Assembly (NCBI GenBank): GCA_038030265.1
Contig: CM075941.1
Span: forward strand, 18,104,001-18,168,000
Reading direction: 5' to 3'
Length of the DNA: 64,000 nt
DNA from: Corythucha ciliata
Lineage: Eukaryota > Arthropoda > Insecta > Hemiptera > Tingidae
The notes beneath the pieces are model-generated. The model was not told where the DNA came from, made no database searches, and saw only the letters and a program-made list of their open reading frames with translations. The position numbers were made by a program, and so were the translations under genes. Each line of letters begins with the position of its first letter. Positions within the stretch are counted from its first letter, which is position 1. Shown piece by piece: positions 23,351 through 36,069 of the stretch.

Positions 23351-23842
23351 TATTTTCCTCCAAAATGTTTCAATTTTCACGGACGAAGGAAACTGTCAAT
23401 TAAGCGTATGTTTCAAACACTTCAACTGTAAATGAGAGATTTCTCGTAACTTAAGCTGCTAATGATGTTAAAACTATCGTCTATTGATTAAATAATTTAT
23501 CGGAGGCTGACAGGGACATATAAAATGTGTTACCTAATGCGAAATGCCCCGACAAACGATCTCGTCCAATTGTTTCCATTAAAAAATCACATTTCGAAGG
23601 CCGGATTGTCGACTCCACCACTAAGCCTATTTCCGAAGTATGAAGGAAAAGGCAATACGATCTCACAACTACTATCGTTTTTAGAAATACGATCAATAAT
23701 AACAAATATGTATATCTGAAGTTTAAGCAAATTACTAATTGTAGCATTACTTAGTAAGTGTAGAAACGTGCTCTCCAGTGTGTTTTGATTTTTTAGTTCC
23801 ACCTAAACCGCAAAGAAGCACGAGCCAAAAAAACAAGCGCGT
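23351..23842 (-). other. 3' flank of the USP7-like gene
   Basis: Follows the TAA at 23843-23845. Frames here (for example one ending GGVDNPAFEM) might be a further C-terminal exon, but no matching donor was found before the stop, so they are left out. Confidence 0.35.
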
Positions 23843-26800
23843 TTAAATTTTTCGTTTTTCCCTCAAAGGTTCTGTTGGGTTGGAACCGTGGCAGATTACA
23901 ACACAATGCTGCCCAGGAGTAGCGACGTACGTGATGAAGAGTTTCCACATTTCACTGTAATCTTGAATATTCAATTTGGTGAATACTTGTTCCTTGATTG
24001 AAGATAAAGTGTCAGTCTGAAAAATGAAAAATTGTGCCGCTGTTGGAACTCAAGTCAGAGTGGCAATTATCGTGGAAACAAAGAAAAAAAGTGTGTACTC
24101 ACTGCTTTAACTTTCACGAAAAAAAGAATCTCGGAAGAGAACGTTCTCTCAAAATAATCAACGACAGGGGTCAAGACTTCGTCCTCAGAAATACTAACTT
24201 CGTCATTGGGAATTTCTTCCAGCCTGAACAAGGCTCTTTAAGAAGACAATCATCTTAATAATGAATAGTATAATTCAGTAAAACTGATTCACCTGTAAAT
24301 TATAGGGGGGGACGGTAGTGTTTCTAGAAAAATCTCCTCGGTAAGAACACCAGGAGGAACGCTTCCGTCGGCTCTTTCGAGCAATCTGAAATCCCGGAGG
24401 TTCATTTATGTGTATCACAACATCCCACATTGGCCTGACCTTAGCTTTCCTGAGCCGGCAGGGCTCAATTTCACAGACGCTTTGGCTAACTCAAGAAGAT
24501 CGGCAACTGTGCCTCCTTTGTGACAATGCAAGGTCATCTCCTTTTCTTCGGTCGTGTCAGGCTCTCTCCACAAAACCTACAAAGGGGCGTTGCTTAACTA
24601 TACAGATAAACTTAGAACAAAACAGCGGTGTATAACCTTGATCGGTCGCTGAATTTCCCATTCGGACAAGGGGACTGTCAACTTTTGATAGAATATTTTC
24701 TTCGGAATTTTAGATTCAACGTTCGGGAAAATGGTACTGAGAGCCCCGTCGAAACTACAGCTGATCGGTTTACCCCATTCCATTCCACATCTTGGCGAAA
24801 AAAAAATAATGGAAAACAAACTGGCTCATGTATTCACCCTTTTTTCTCGAACACTATGCATAAAAACCTGCACGGTTTGAAAAACTGAAGTTTCAACGGG
24901 TCCACTTTAGCGATTTGAGCTACGGTTTTAACCATTTCGGTGTAATTCATTAGCAATGATAGCTCGACGGTTAAACCAGGATCATTCGATATTGTTTTAT
25001 CAATAAATGTAATTTTAGTACGATTGTACAAAATTCTGAAAGTAAAAATTTGTGTTGTAGAAACAGATGAAATTAATAGCGTTTTCCATTTGCATTAAAT
25101 TCAGCTCAGGGGCCGAGCATTTCCACCCGTCTTCTCTGAATTATATTATATGGTAATAGAGAAGACTTGTAGAAATGCTCGGATCCAGATCTGAATTTTA
25201 TGGAAATGGAAAACACCGTTAGTTTAGTAGTGCAATGAAAGTTACCTAAAATATTCCACACATGTATTAAATTCGTGCTTCTGCTCATTATTCTTCTTTT
25301 GAAATACAAGAATGTCTCCGTCCGAAAGTTGGAGCACAGCCTGCAATAATAATGCCTTGGATTGTATAAAGAAAGTCATGGATGATTCCGGTTTCAGGTT
25401 AGCTTAGGGCGCAGCACACACAACAAGAGGTCAATCAGTTAAGTAGCTACACAAAAATCTGCTTTTACAAACCAAAGCCAAACAAATTTTGGTTGGGCCG
25501 CAAGCATTGCATTACTGACAAGCTTGTGTGTAATGCGCCGGCCAGAGATTAAACCAGCATGCGATTAACATACAGCTGACTTGAAATTTGGGGGAAAAAA
25601 CTCGAAAGTTCAGTTGATCTATAAAGCCGATTTGACACAGCTCAGATATTTCTAGGAATGTCTTGAATTTTTTAACGTCATACTTTTCGGATAGGAAGAT
25701 TGACATTTTTAATCTGCTGAGTCAAGCCTGGCGCGACTTCTTCAAAGACGAGCAGTTCGGTAGCTGTTTCAAACCCAGCAATTTCGTTCAACGTCGGAAT
25801 AAGTTGAGCTGAAAAAATTAATTAATTTGTCAGATTAAATCAACGCCATAAGACGCCGAACTTACAAATACTATGAACATCAGGAACGTAGCGATGGCCA
25901 CAGTAACACATTTTATTCGTTTTCGGGTCAAACAGTTTGAAAAATAGTAACACGTCCTGATCATTGTCGTACGAAGGTTTCAGCGTCAAACACAATGTTG
26001 ACTTGAGTTCGAGGAAGACTGTCCACTCTTCGTTATTGCCGGCAATGTCGTGAATATTTCGTTTCGAACTATTCAGATTCAGAAATGTCGGCCGGTAAGT
26101 TTTGTTTGTCCGCGTAACAAATGGCCACAGCTTTAGTTGTTCGGGAGGGTATTTCTGTATGGTCATAAGTTATAACAAAAAGGATAAAAGAAATAACAGC
26201 GAACGAGTAAGAGAAAGGTGTCTTACGAAAACTGATGATAACTGTTCCATTAATTCTTGTAGAGTGGCAAGCTTACGAACGCGAAGCTCTTGGTACTGAG
26301 CCCGATCTCGGTCGAAAAGATCATTACCCTGGTGACTTAGGAAAATGTCTTCAAGAATGACTCGAACGGTCATAAAGAACTTGCGTTCATCCTTCCTTTC
26401 TTTGATTCTTTCTTTTAACTGTTCAAACAGCGTGTCAAATGCAATGAGTGATCGGAGGAGTAAACTTTGAATATTAGTAGGAGGTTGCTTGGATACATCC
26501 TGATCATTTTCCAAACCTATAGTGATGGAGTGTAGAGAGTGATCAAAACAAAACAAAACGAGACAAACTGGAACAGGGTGAAGAAGGGGGCTGGTCCATT
26601 TTTTTGTCTTCATTTCAGTTCACACAATATAACGCTGCCTAGCAATGATTTTGCATAAATCGTGCAAAATCGTTTAGGTTCAATCAAGGTGCGTATAGAA
26701 TCCAAACGCGAAAAAAATAAATAAAATGCCCGTTCCTGGCCTTTTCTGAAGGATCAATAGACAAAAATCTCTAATTTCGTACATGGTTGGACCTAACATC

Positions 26801-29800
26801 TCGTCAGCCCAAACCTTATTATGCGAGTAACTCTGTTACGGATAATTTCCCCCTCACAGCAGGTTGGTATTATATGGGCAGTTCATCGATTTTAGGGCGC
26901 GAATAGTTAATTAATCTTTTAAGGGTGCGAATTGCTTCGGCTCAGCAGCATGTCAGATTAGACATTTTAAGGCTAAAGTGGACGACAAGTGTGCGAGAGA
27001 GAGGGAATATAGCCGTAGCGATTCTACCTTTCACGGCCGCAAAAATTCGCCGATTTTGTTTTTGTAAATTGATTCATACTCATTGATGCCAAAATTTCAA
27101 GGTAATTGGGTCGCTGATTTTTAAAATGACTCTAGCCCATACAATTTTAAATTCAAAATTTGAAAAAATAAATTTTTGGAGAAAACTGGATTATGCCACG
27201 AAGCAGCGTAAAATCTTGAATACGAAATGTATTTTGTTTTTTATTTTGGTCCAGAAACATCGTCCGAAAGAGAAAAATGCGACATCAAAAAGAATAGCCG
27301 CCCCAAGGCCAGGGTAGTCATTGTGGTGTGTACGGGAGGGGTCACTCGAACGCCTTCTCAGCTTAGCTCCTTCCTTTGCACTCACGCACTCCAGAAATTA
27401 GTTTCAATACATCACCGCATTTATTTATTACTTTGCCTAGGTTATTAATTAATTGGTTGATTGAATTATACCTATACATAATCATGTACAACAGGTGCCT
27501 ACAGGATGTTTCAGAATACAGAAAGTAGACCTGATTTTGGTACCTATTTTTTTTTTTTAATTTTTATTTGAGTATAAAACATTCATTTATTGGAACATTG
27601 CCGACTACTTCCAGGGTTACTCCCCATACTCAAGGCATCCAGGCCGAAACAAATCTGTCTGTCACATATCAATCAAAATTCCTAAAAATCCTGCTGACGG
27701 ACGTACAAGGAAACTTGTTTCTCAGTAGACCTATTTTGCAATCTAAAATACGAATTACATGCACAGTCCGAAACTCAATAGTTTCCAGATTTTTCAGGCG
27801 TTTTCAAGGCATGGGTACCTCGTTTTTCTCAATACATTAGCAACTTTGTCCGTTCCACGCGAAGCTTGTCGACTTCTGACATCGGATTCGAAAATATCAC
27901 AATTTTTTTGTTGTTCGGAATAACAGTTTCTGGTAGGAGTTATTTATTTATTGTGACGATGACAGCGTCTCAATCTGGACAAATCCGAGTTTTTCAATTT
28001 TGTCATGAAAGTCAACCCGACCTTGATAGCCCTAAATCACTTCACAGGACTTCCCTTTTAGAAATACTTCTTATGTTACATATTATGTAACCTCGTTCAA
28101 ATCATTTATTTGGGTTATTGTGTTACAAGCTGGAATTTAAACCATTTTGCTTCAAAAAATAGAGCTTCATTTATTCAAAATCGAACATTTTGACTATAGG
28201 GTCAAATTAATAGGAAAAATAATGCGTCTTTGTAGGCATAATATACTGTTACTATTGAGTTTTAAGCCGTAGCTATACAGACGATTTTTCATTTTTAGGG
28301 TTTAGGGTTCTATTTTCTTTTTCTCCTTCTTCTTTTTCTGAGCTTTCACCGTCCTGCTTTCCACAGACATGCCAAACTTTTTAGAGCGTCCGGGCAGAGT
28401 TCAAAATTGTCCACTTTTTGTCCTACTTTTCGGTCGAGTTGTAACGTAATTGATTTAACATTTCAACTTGTAACGTCCGGCGTGTCCAACTCCCATCTTT
28501 TACGTTCATCAATGAACAAAGTTGCGGGGCCAACTTTTGTTGCAAAACCAATCACGCACGTTTGGCACTTTTGGAAAAATGTTTCGTTATTTTGCCTGCA
28601 AAACCCAATTTCAAAGATTTTTGCTGTTTAAAAACTAAATTTTGCGGATTCTTCTCGTTCCAGCTCGTTCAAAAACCAAATTTTCGAGAGTTTTGCTCTA
28701 ACGTGAACCATTTTTAAGGACTTTCGCTCTTTCAGGGACCAATTCCGTGGTTTTTGCTATTTATAAAATCAGTTTGGCAATTAATTCGAAGAATTAATTG
28801 CCGAAAAACGAACGACAGAAGATCAAATTGTGTAGTATTCGGCTCGAGGGCCCAACGAAAATGGTCTAATCGTTACGTTAGTACGTTACCAATCTCATAA
28901 GACGGCAACAGCGGGCGGCGGGACAAGCAATAAAACCAAAAATGTCTGCTCATGGTGTTATTTAGCACAATGCTTCCTCGAGTAACATATCTTCGTTGAA
29001 CAGGGCCGGATCTATTAGGTAGTGTGGGGAGGGGTGTAGGAGGGGTATTTTCTCCAAGGCATCACTCGCCAGGGGCAGCAATTGATCTCTTATTAAGAAG
29101 ACAAATCTGCCAAAATTAGCATAGATAATTCGAGAACAAAATTTTGGCTAATCGTGCACGTCAAGTCTGCACTTCACACTGCCCCTGGAGTCCCTCATAT
29201 TGGGCCGATCTAATTCAAAATGAAATGGGACCATCTATAGTCTAACCTACGTTCATCATGAATATTTCATCAAATTCGGTTGGCTATTCTAGAAGATATG
29301 AGCGTTGGTCAGAAGTGTACACTACGCCCCCCTGGAGCCCCTCCTATTGGACCGATTTAAACCAAATTGAAATGGGACCATCTGTAGCCTAACCTACGTG
29401 TATCACGAAGTTTTCATCAAAATTATTTGGCTACTTTAGGAGATATGCGCGTTGGTATAAAGTGTAAAGACACACTGACAGACACGGAACCAAAGTTGTT
29501 CAGAAAGCTCTGAAACGCGGCAAGTGGAATTTTTTAAATCGAAGATCAACAATTTTTTCACCTCGAGAAACAATCACATAGCTTCCCATTCCTTCGGTAT
29601 TCGAGGAATTAATTTTTATTCTGGCGAATCTGTGTTGTCTATTTGGCCACGTATGTTTCCCTTAATAACGCTAATGCGTTGCACTCGCTCCCTTTGAATT
29701 AAGTTGATATGTTTTTTCATTGTTGTTAAAAACGAGCTTAAAAAAAGTGGGCTATAATCCCGCATTCAATCTTGCACGATTGAAAACAGTGCGGGATTGC

Positions 29801-32800
29801 GAACCCTAGTTACAACTGATGATTGTAATCATCAGGACTCCCAAAGAGCCGAGGCAGCAAGATCTGCCCAAGATTTCGGCCATTTATACCTTCACTCATG
29901 GGGCCATTATAGGCGATTTTTGACCTATTGTGTCACACCGGAAAACTTCGTCAACCCTGACGGATCGTAAATCCATTTATTTTCATTTTTGTTCATTGTT
30001 TCATTTCATTTCATTTATTTCTCAGCTCAACAGTAAAAAACACCAAACAGAGCAGTCAAAACAGAGACAATAATAATAAAATATAAACAAAGAACCACAG
30101 GGTGTATAAATAAGGTATTATCACAGTCAGATATTAGGATTATCACAGTAACTGATAATTTTTCCCTTAAAAGAATTGAAAGGATCGGAGAAGATATCAC
30201 AGCTCAGTGGTACAGAATTGGCCAATGAAGCAAAACGAGACAGCGTATAATGCCTCCCGTAATTGGTACGGAACGGTGCAACATTAAATGTAGCACCCGT
30301 CAGTCTCTGACATCGCTGTGGAACTCTCAGAGCTAGATCAGAAAGGACTTCAGGACAGAAATGTGGGAGTTGAGGACCTTCCAGACAAATAACAGGCTTG
30401 AAACTCTTCGTCTATCCGCTAACGATTGTAATCCAGTGGCACGAAGTCTCTCACCATACGATAAAACTCCCGAAACCCCAAATTTGAAAGATAGATACCT
30501 GGTAGCCCTACGCTGGACCGACTCAAGGAGAGCGACCTCAGATTTCAAAAAAGGATCCCAGACGATGCAGGCATATTCAAGATTGCTCCGAACCAATGAC
30601 TGATACAGCAATTTCACGGCGAACGGATTCCCGAAATTCGCCGTAAAGCGCTTGTTTCGTCCATTCAAGTCATCTATCTACACCAAAATCAACTTATTTC
30701 TACGAATTATTTTAGGTCGCTCAACGTATTTTTGTTTCAAGATATAATATACCAATCTCAACAAATTATGAAGCTTTACCTATTTGATTCAACGAAGCTC
30801 CTCATAGAGAGACATTTTAGCTACAGAACTGACGTTTCCAGTTTCCACCCCTACTGGGAAAACGAGAGGGGGTTCCACCCCCCCAGTAAGTAACCGACTT
30901 TCTGATGCATCTAATAGACTTCGAGTTTTTGCTCAATCGGTGGGGCTCCAAATTGAAAACAAATACTACCTTCCGTGTCCATTTCAATAACGGATAAGAA
31001 CAATAATTTTAGCGCTGGTGTGCGGTGAATATAGCATAATGTATTGTATAGTAAATATGTACCTACAAATAACAGGTAATTCGAGGAAAGCGTGTAATTA
31101 CATCAACTTTCAACTGGATATTTCTAAATCACTATCCCCATCCTCACCTGTTTCGAATTTCAGAAAATGTAAGTACTAGCCACGGAAGCTGAACGTGAAA
31201 AATAAAAATGGAATTTAGTGAGCCTAATATTCATAATTGTACTAACAAATAATGAATGAATTGGAAACTAATTCCTGGAGCGTGTGAGTGCAAATAAGGA
31301 AGGAGATAAGCTGAGAAGGCGTTCGAGTGACCCCTCCCGTACACACCACCATGACTACCCTGGCCTTAGGGCGGCTATTCTTTTTGATGTCGCATTTTTC
31401 TCTTTCGGACGATGTTTCTGGACCAAAATAAAAAACAAAATACATTTCGTATTCAAAATTTTACGCTGCTTCGTGGTATAATCCAGTTTTCTCCATAAAT
31501 TTATTTTTTCAAATTTTGAATTTAAAATTTCCGGGCAAGATTCATTTTAAAAATCAGCGACCCAATTTCCTTAAAATGTTCGGCATCAATGAGTAGGAAT
31601 CATTTTACAAAAACAAAATCGGTCAATTTTTGCGGCCGTGAGAAGTAGAATCGTTTGGCGAGCGCAGTGGCGCGATCTCTTGACACAGAAAATTTGACAC
31701 AGAAACTCACTAGAGACCTATGGACTTTAGCCTTAATGGCGTGAATCGTGAGTTACGACATCTGCAAGGCGCAAAGGACCAGTTTAGCCATTTTCAGGGC
31801 CCAAATCGTTTGCATTTTAGTCATTTTTAGGTCGTGATTTCCAGTCAAGGTTTTCTGTAGCGCAAGAGAAGTCTGGTAGTTTATAACTGTAGTCATTCGA
31901 AGGCGCGCGAATCGTCATTCTGTAGCCCCTGTTGTAGGGCGCGAATGATCCGCTTGGCCATTGTTGGGGAGTGAATAGCCAGATGTGCTATTTTAGGGCA
32001 CGAACCAGATATGCTATTTCAGGGCACGAATCGTCAGCTCAGACATTTTCAAGGCGTGAAAGCTCAGTTTGGCCCATTTTGACAATGGTTGATTTCGTCA
32101 TTTTCATGACAGAAATCATCTGTTCAGGCCTTTGAATCTTCAATTTAACCATTTATGGGACGTATTTAGGGTCAAGTTTGCTGATTTTAGGGCGTAAGTA
32201 GTCAATTTGGCAATTTTCAAGGCGCAAACTGTCAGAAAGCTCATTTCTAGGGCGTCAATATAGTCACTTATGGTGGATTTCACCACCTCGGCTTAAGGTT
32301 CGGCTTAACATTAAGTAGGACTTAGGAGAAAAAATGCATTGAATTTTATGTAAACGAGGTTCGGCTCAACTAAGCCGAACCTTAAGCCGAGGTAGTGAAA
32401 TCCGTCATTAGTCATTAGTTTTCAGTTGCAGGGTACGAACTAAGTTCAGTCATTTTCAAGGCGCGAAATGTCAGTTTAGCTATTTTGGGGCCAATTGACC
32501 GGCGCCCTTCTGGGGTTTGCCATTTATTATAAGGCTGCGAATAGTACGTCGAGTGAAGATACGTGAATATGCCAAGTTATATTCTTGGCGCGCGAATGGT
32601 TTATTATGTGATTTTCCGGGCAGGAATCATCTATTTAGAAATTTTCAGAGCGCTAATGGTCAGCTTATCAATTTCAAGGCGCGTAGAGTCAATTTGGCTA
32701 AAACTTTACATTAGGGTTCTACCCCCACACTATCCAACTGGAAATTGACAGTCCCCCCCCCCCATATTTATGTTGCAAGTTTTAGCAATGTATAAGAGAA

Positions 32801-35800
32801 GCGGTGGGAAAATCAGATACGAGAATGGGTTGAGGGGAGTGGCTCCCAATCTTGAATGATTATCGCTGTGTTTAGAGCGTTCAGTGAGGAGACTAGTTTC
32901 CTGTGGTACCTGACCATCAACAGGATTGTTTGGATGTGTGTGTATTTTGCTGTTTGTTGGTTGTTTTTGAGAACTGGGACTAATTGTTGTTATGCCTTCT
33001 TCAAGTTGTTTTCGACCAACGGATGCCTTGAAAATGGGGTGCAATTACCCCGAAACTAGTCGGCATATTTAAATAAAATAAAAGAATGTTATACTCAAAT
33101 AATTAATCAATTACCTAAATCATTTAACATTCACGATATAATCAAAATTTGAACAACAAAAAGATCTAACCTCAAAAGCCTAAACACATAAAGCTCGAAT
33201 CACAGAGGCAGCAACCCCAAAATGCACTAACCACAAAAAGCTCTTACTGCAACAAACACGACTCAACCACAAAATGATTCAACCTCAAAAGCTTGGACCC
33301 CAAAAAGCTCGAACCACAAAAAATATAACCAAAGAAAAATTGAACCACAGAAACTTGAACCCCAAAACTACCTAACGCCGAAAGCTGGAACCTCAAAATA
33401 CTCTAGGCACAAAATAAATTAACCACAAAAAGCTCGATCACACTAACCCTAAAATGTGCAAATAACCAAAAGCTCTAACCACAAAAAAATTCAACAACAC
33501 AAAGCTCTAACCACAAAATAATGCACTAACCACAAAAGTTCTAACCGCACACCTGACCACAAAAAGTGTAACCACAGAAAAATTGAACCCCAAAAAGATC
33601 AAACGCCGAAAGCTGGAATTGAACAGCTCGAATAATACAAATATTAGGCCAGAAGTGTGGGAACATCCAACAAATTGAGTAGTATAATTGAAGATATCAT
33701 GGCCGTTATTCAGAAATCTTCCTTCTCAAGTACGAGTCAATAATCTTCCTTCTCAAAGTACGATTTATCTAGAAATGTGATCTGTCTTAAACCTCGGCCG
33801 GATTCCATAAATTCAAGTCAGATCTCTGAGTACGGTTCATAATCTTTAAAGATATAATCACTTCACCTCTTGAGATATGTCATCCACGGTCACATCTTGA
33901 AGTACGTTTGGCATGTCAGAGTCTCTTATATAAACCAATACGCAAGCTACCGGTGAAGCGCCACCTCCGAAGTTATCATCGATAGCTTCTGTTTCCTTAC
34001 AGGCCGAAACAAGGTCATCGTCGAACTCGAACCACTAGATGAACAGAAGAGAACACACATATATGTATAGTAAAAGAAAGATAAATAAAAAATTTAATTG
34101 TTGAAAACAAACGTACTGGACCGTGCCCTTTAGGATTGACGAAGACGGCGAAGCCATCTCCTACGTCGTCTCCAGAATGAATTACAACGGCGTGAAGCGT
34201 ATACACAGGAAGGGTGTTCTTGGAATATTCCAAGAATTTGGAGAGATCTAGTTTTTCCGGAAAATCAAATCTGTTTTCGGATGGAGACAAAACGCATAAG
34301 AAAAAATTAATCAGCCAAACCTCCTTTTTCACCTGTTGTTCAATTTCTCAAAGAAGCCACTACGAGCGTCGTATTTGAATCTCATCAAATTCAGATAGAG
34401 TACCGGAGGAAATTGGGTGAAAATGACGCTAATTTCAGCTTTCTGCAGGCCATACTCCCCAGCGTCGAACTTATTGATTCCGTCAAGTACTTGCGGCTTG
34501 ACAAAGTCTTCGAATGACTCATAAACTTCGAAAAAAAAAATTAAATTTCTATTCCTAGAACAGGGTTATACGCTTACTGTTTTTCTTTCCTTCTACATTC
34601 AGATTGATATCGTAGAAATCTTCAGTCCTTTCAGTCTGATAATCAACATTTGTACAACGGATCAACGACTGCAAGTTTAAACGTTGATCACTTAAATGGA
34701 CTCAAACATTAATGTGAGGGTTAAATTCACCTTCATCTCTCCTTGGAATAGGTTAAGTATTCCTTCCTCGCTTTTTCCTTCCATTTCTCGGTAAAGAAGA
34801 TCTAGAATCTTTAAACAATTGTACAATGAACTTAATTCGCGGGGTCTCCCTGCAAGCAATGAGGATACCCTACCCTAGGGAAATAGTCAAGAACGCCCTG
34901 CTTCTGTGAGCCTATAGATTGCCACAAGCTTTTCACTTCAACAGGCCTGTTGCTGATTTGAAGATCGTGAAAAACTTCTTGCAGAGCGAGAACGACGTTT
35001 TTACTTGAGTCAAGCCGTACTGGAATTTTATACAGGTTTTTACGAAACACGTTCGTATGATACAGCGTTTGAAGAATCGAATTCAAGTAGGACGTCTCTT
35101 TGCCATTATTCAAGCCTACGTAACCGGTATTATCTTTAGAATACCAGCCCAAGCCGGTGGGAACACTCGCTGACACGGAGGCCTGTTCGGACAAGTAGTT
35201 ATCGTATCACCACGGAGAAGAAAACATGAAAGTGAAAACTAAAGGCATTAGAACCTCTAAAATGATGGTATCATTCTTAATGTACCCGGCGTTAGGATCT
35301 ATCAAAACATTCCACGAAATGTACTCTTCATATCCCCAGCAACTCGATTCTGCATCATAGGATTTAACTGATAATGATAACTCTAAAAATAAGAAGCCCA
35401 GAAACGTTAGACTGCATTGTTTGGCTTTAGATATTGTGGTGCGATAGTTTTCCAATACTTTTTACCAATGGAGCGACCCCTTTCTTCTGAGGTATCAATT
35501 TCAACTCACTAGAGACATCGCAAGACCAGAGTTTCCTTTTTGATTTCCCGTTACACTAAAATCAATTTCAACACGATTTCAAATCTCGTATGTTTAGTAG
35601 TAATCTTACAGTAAATATAACTAAATATATACTCTAAGGTAGTAACACATAACAAGCGTCAAACCTCAAGGAAAACGCCCAAGTGAGAGACTTCATCAGA
35701 GCCTTCGGTTAGAGCTCGCGGGATGTCACAACATAAAATCCATGGTAGGTGGCGCACATAACATGCAGCCGAACGGTATGTTTCATTTTTCACAAGCTTG

Positions 35801-36024
35801 GTGACATCATTTAGTATGAATCTAAAAGTTGCTCTAGATCTGGACCGGTCTGCAATGCGTTTGGAAAAGTAGTTATGTATTTTTTTTCATTTTTTTATTG
35901 CCTAATACTGTATGTATATCAAATAGTGGAGGGCCTCAAGACTGGTGTTTACTAGAGGGGGGGGGGATCGTGCTGGATGTGGGCGGAGCAGTCTGGACTC
36001 TGGGAATCCGGAAGGAGTATAATA

Positions 36025-36069
<45 letters not shown>

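Larger units (their letters stand above)
26419..33866 (-). other. 7.4-kb intron 10 of the USP7-like gene
   Basis: Contains two inverted 400-bp arms (27018-27410, 31261-31655), a LINE fragment (30120-30668), a two-unit repeat of about 125 bp (29190-29460), a ggcgcgaatcgtcag array, a MITE and an accacaaaaagctc array. 27420-28570 between these looks unique and has no recognisable gene. Confidence 0.7.

Noticed and set aside
23587..23802. Extra C-terminal exon of the USP7-like gene (frame ending GGVDNPAFEM)
   Set aside because: Superficially like the USP7 region after the last ubiquitin-like repeat, but no splice donor precedes the TAA at 23845 in a compatible phase.
26419..33866. Two separate USP7 fragments (N-terminal at 34-37 kb, C-terminal at 24-26 kb) forming two genes
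   Set aside because: Exon 10 ends phase 0 at a gtgaag donor and exon 11 starts phase 0 after gaacag, joining DISQE to LKERI as in the family; one gene with a long intron is simpler.
34832..34873. A 24-nt intron (gtaggg to ttgcag) between USP7-like exons 5 and 6
   Set aside because: Too short for an animal intron, and it would join the following exon out of frame; the 65-nt intron keeps the frame.
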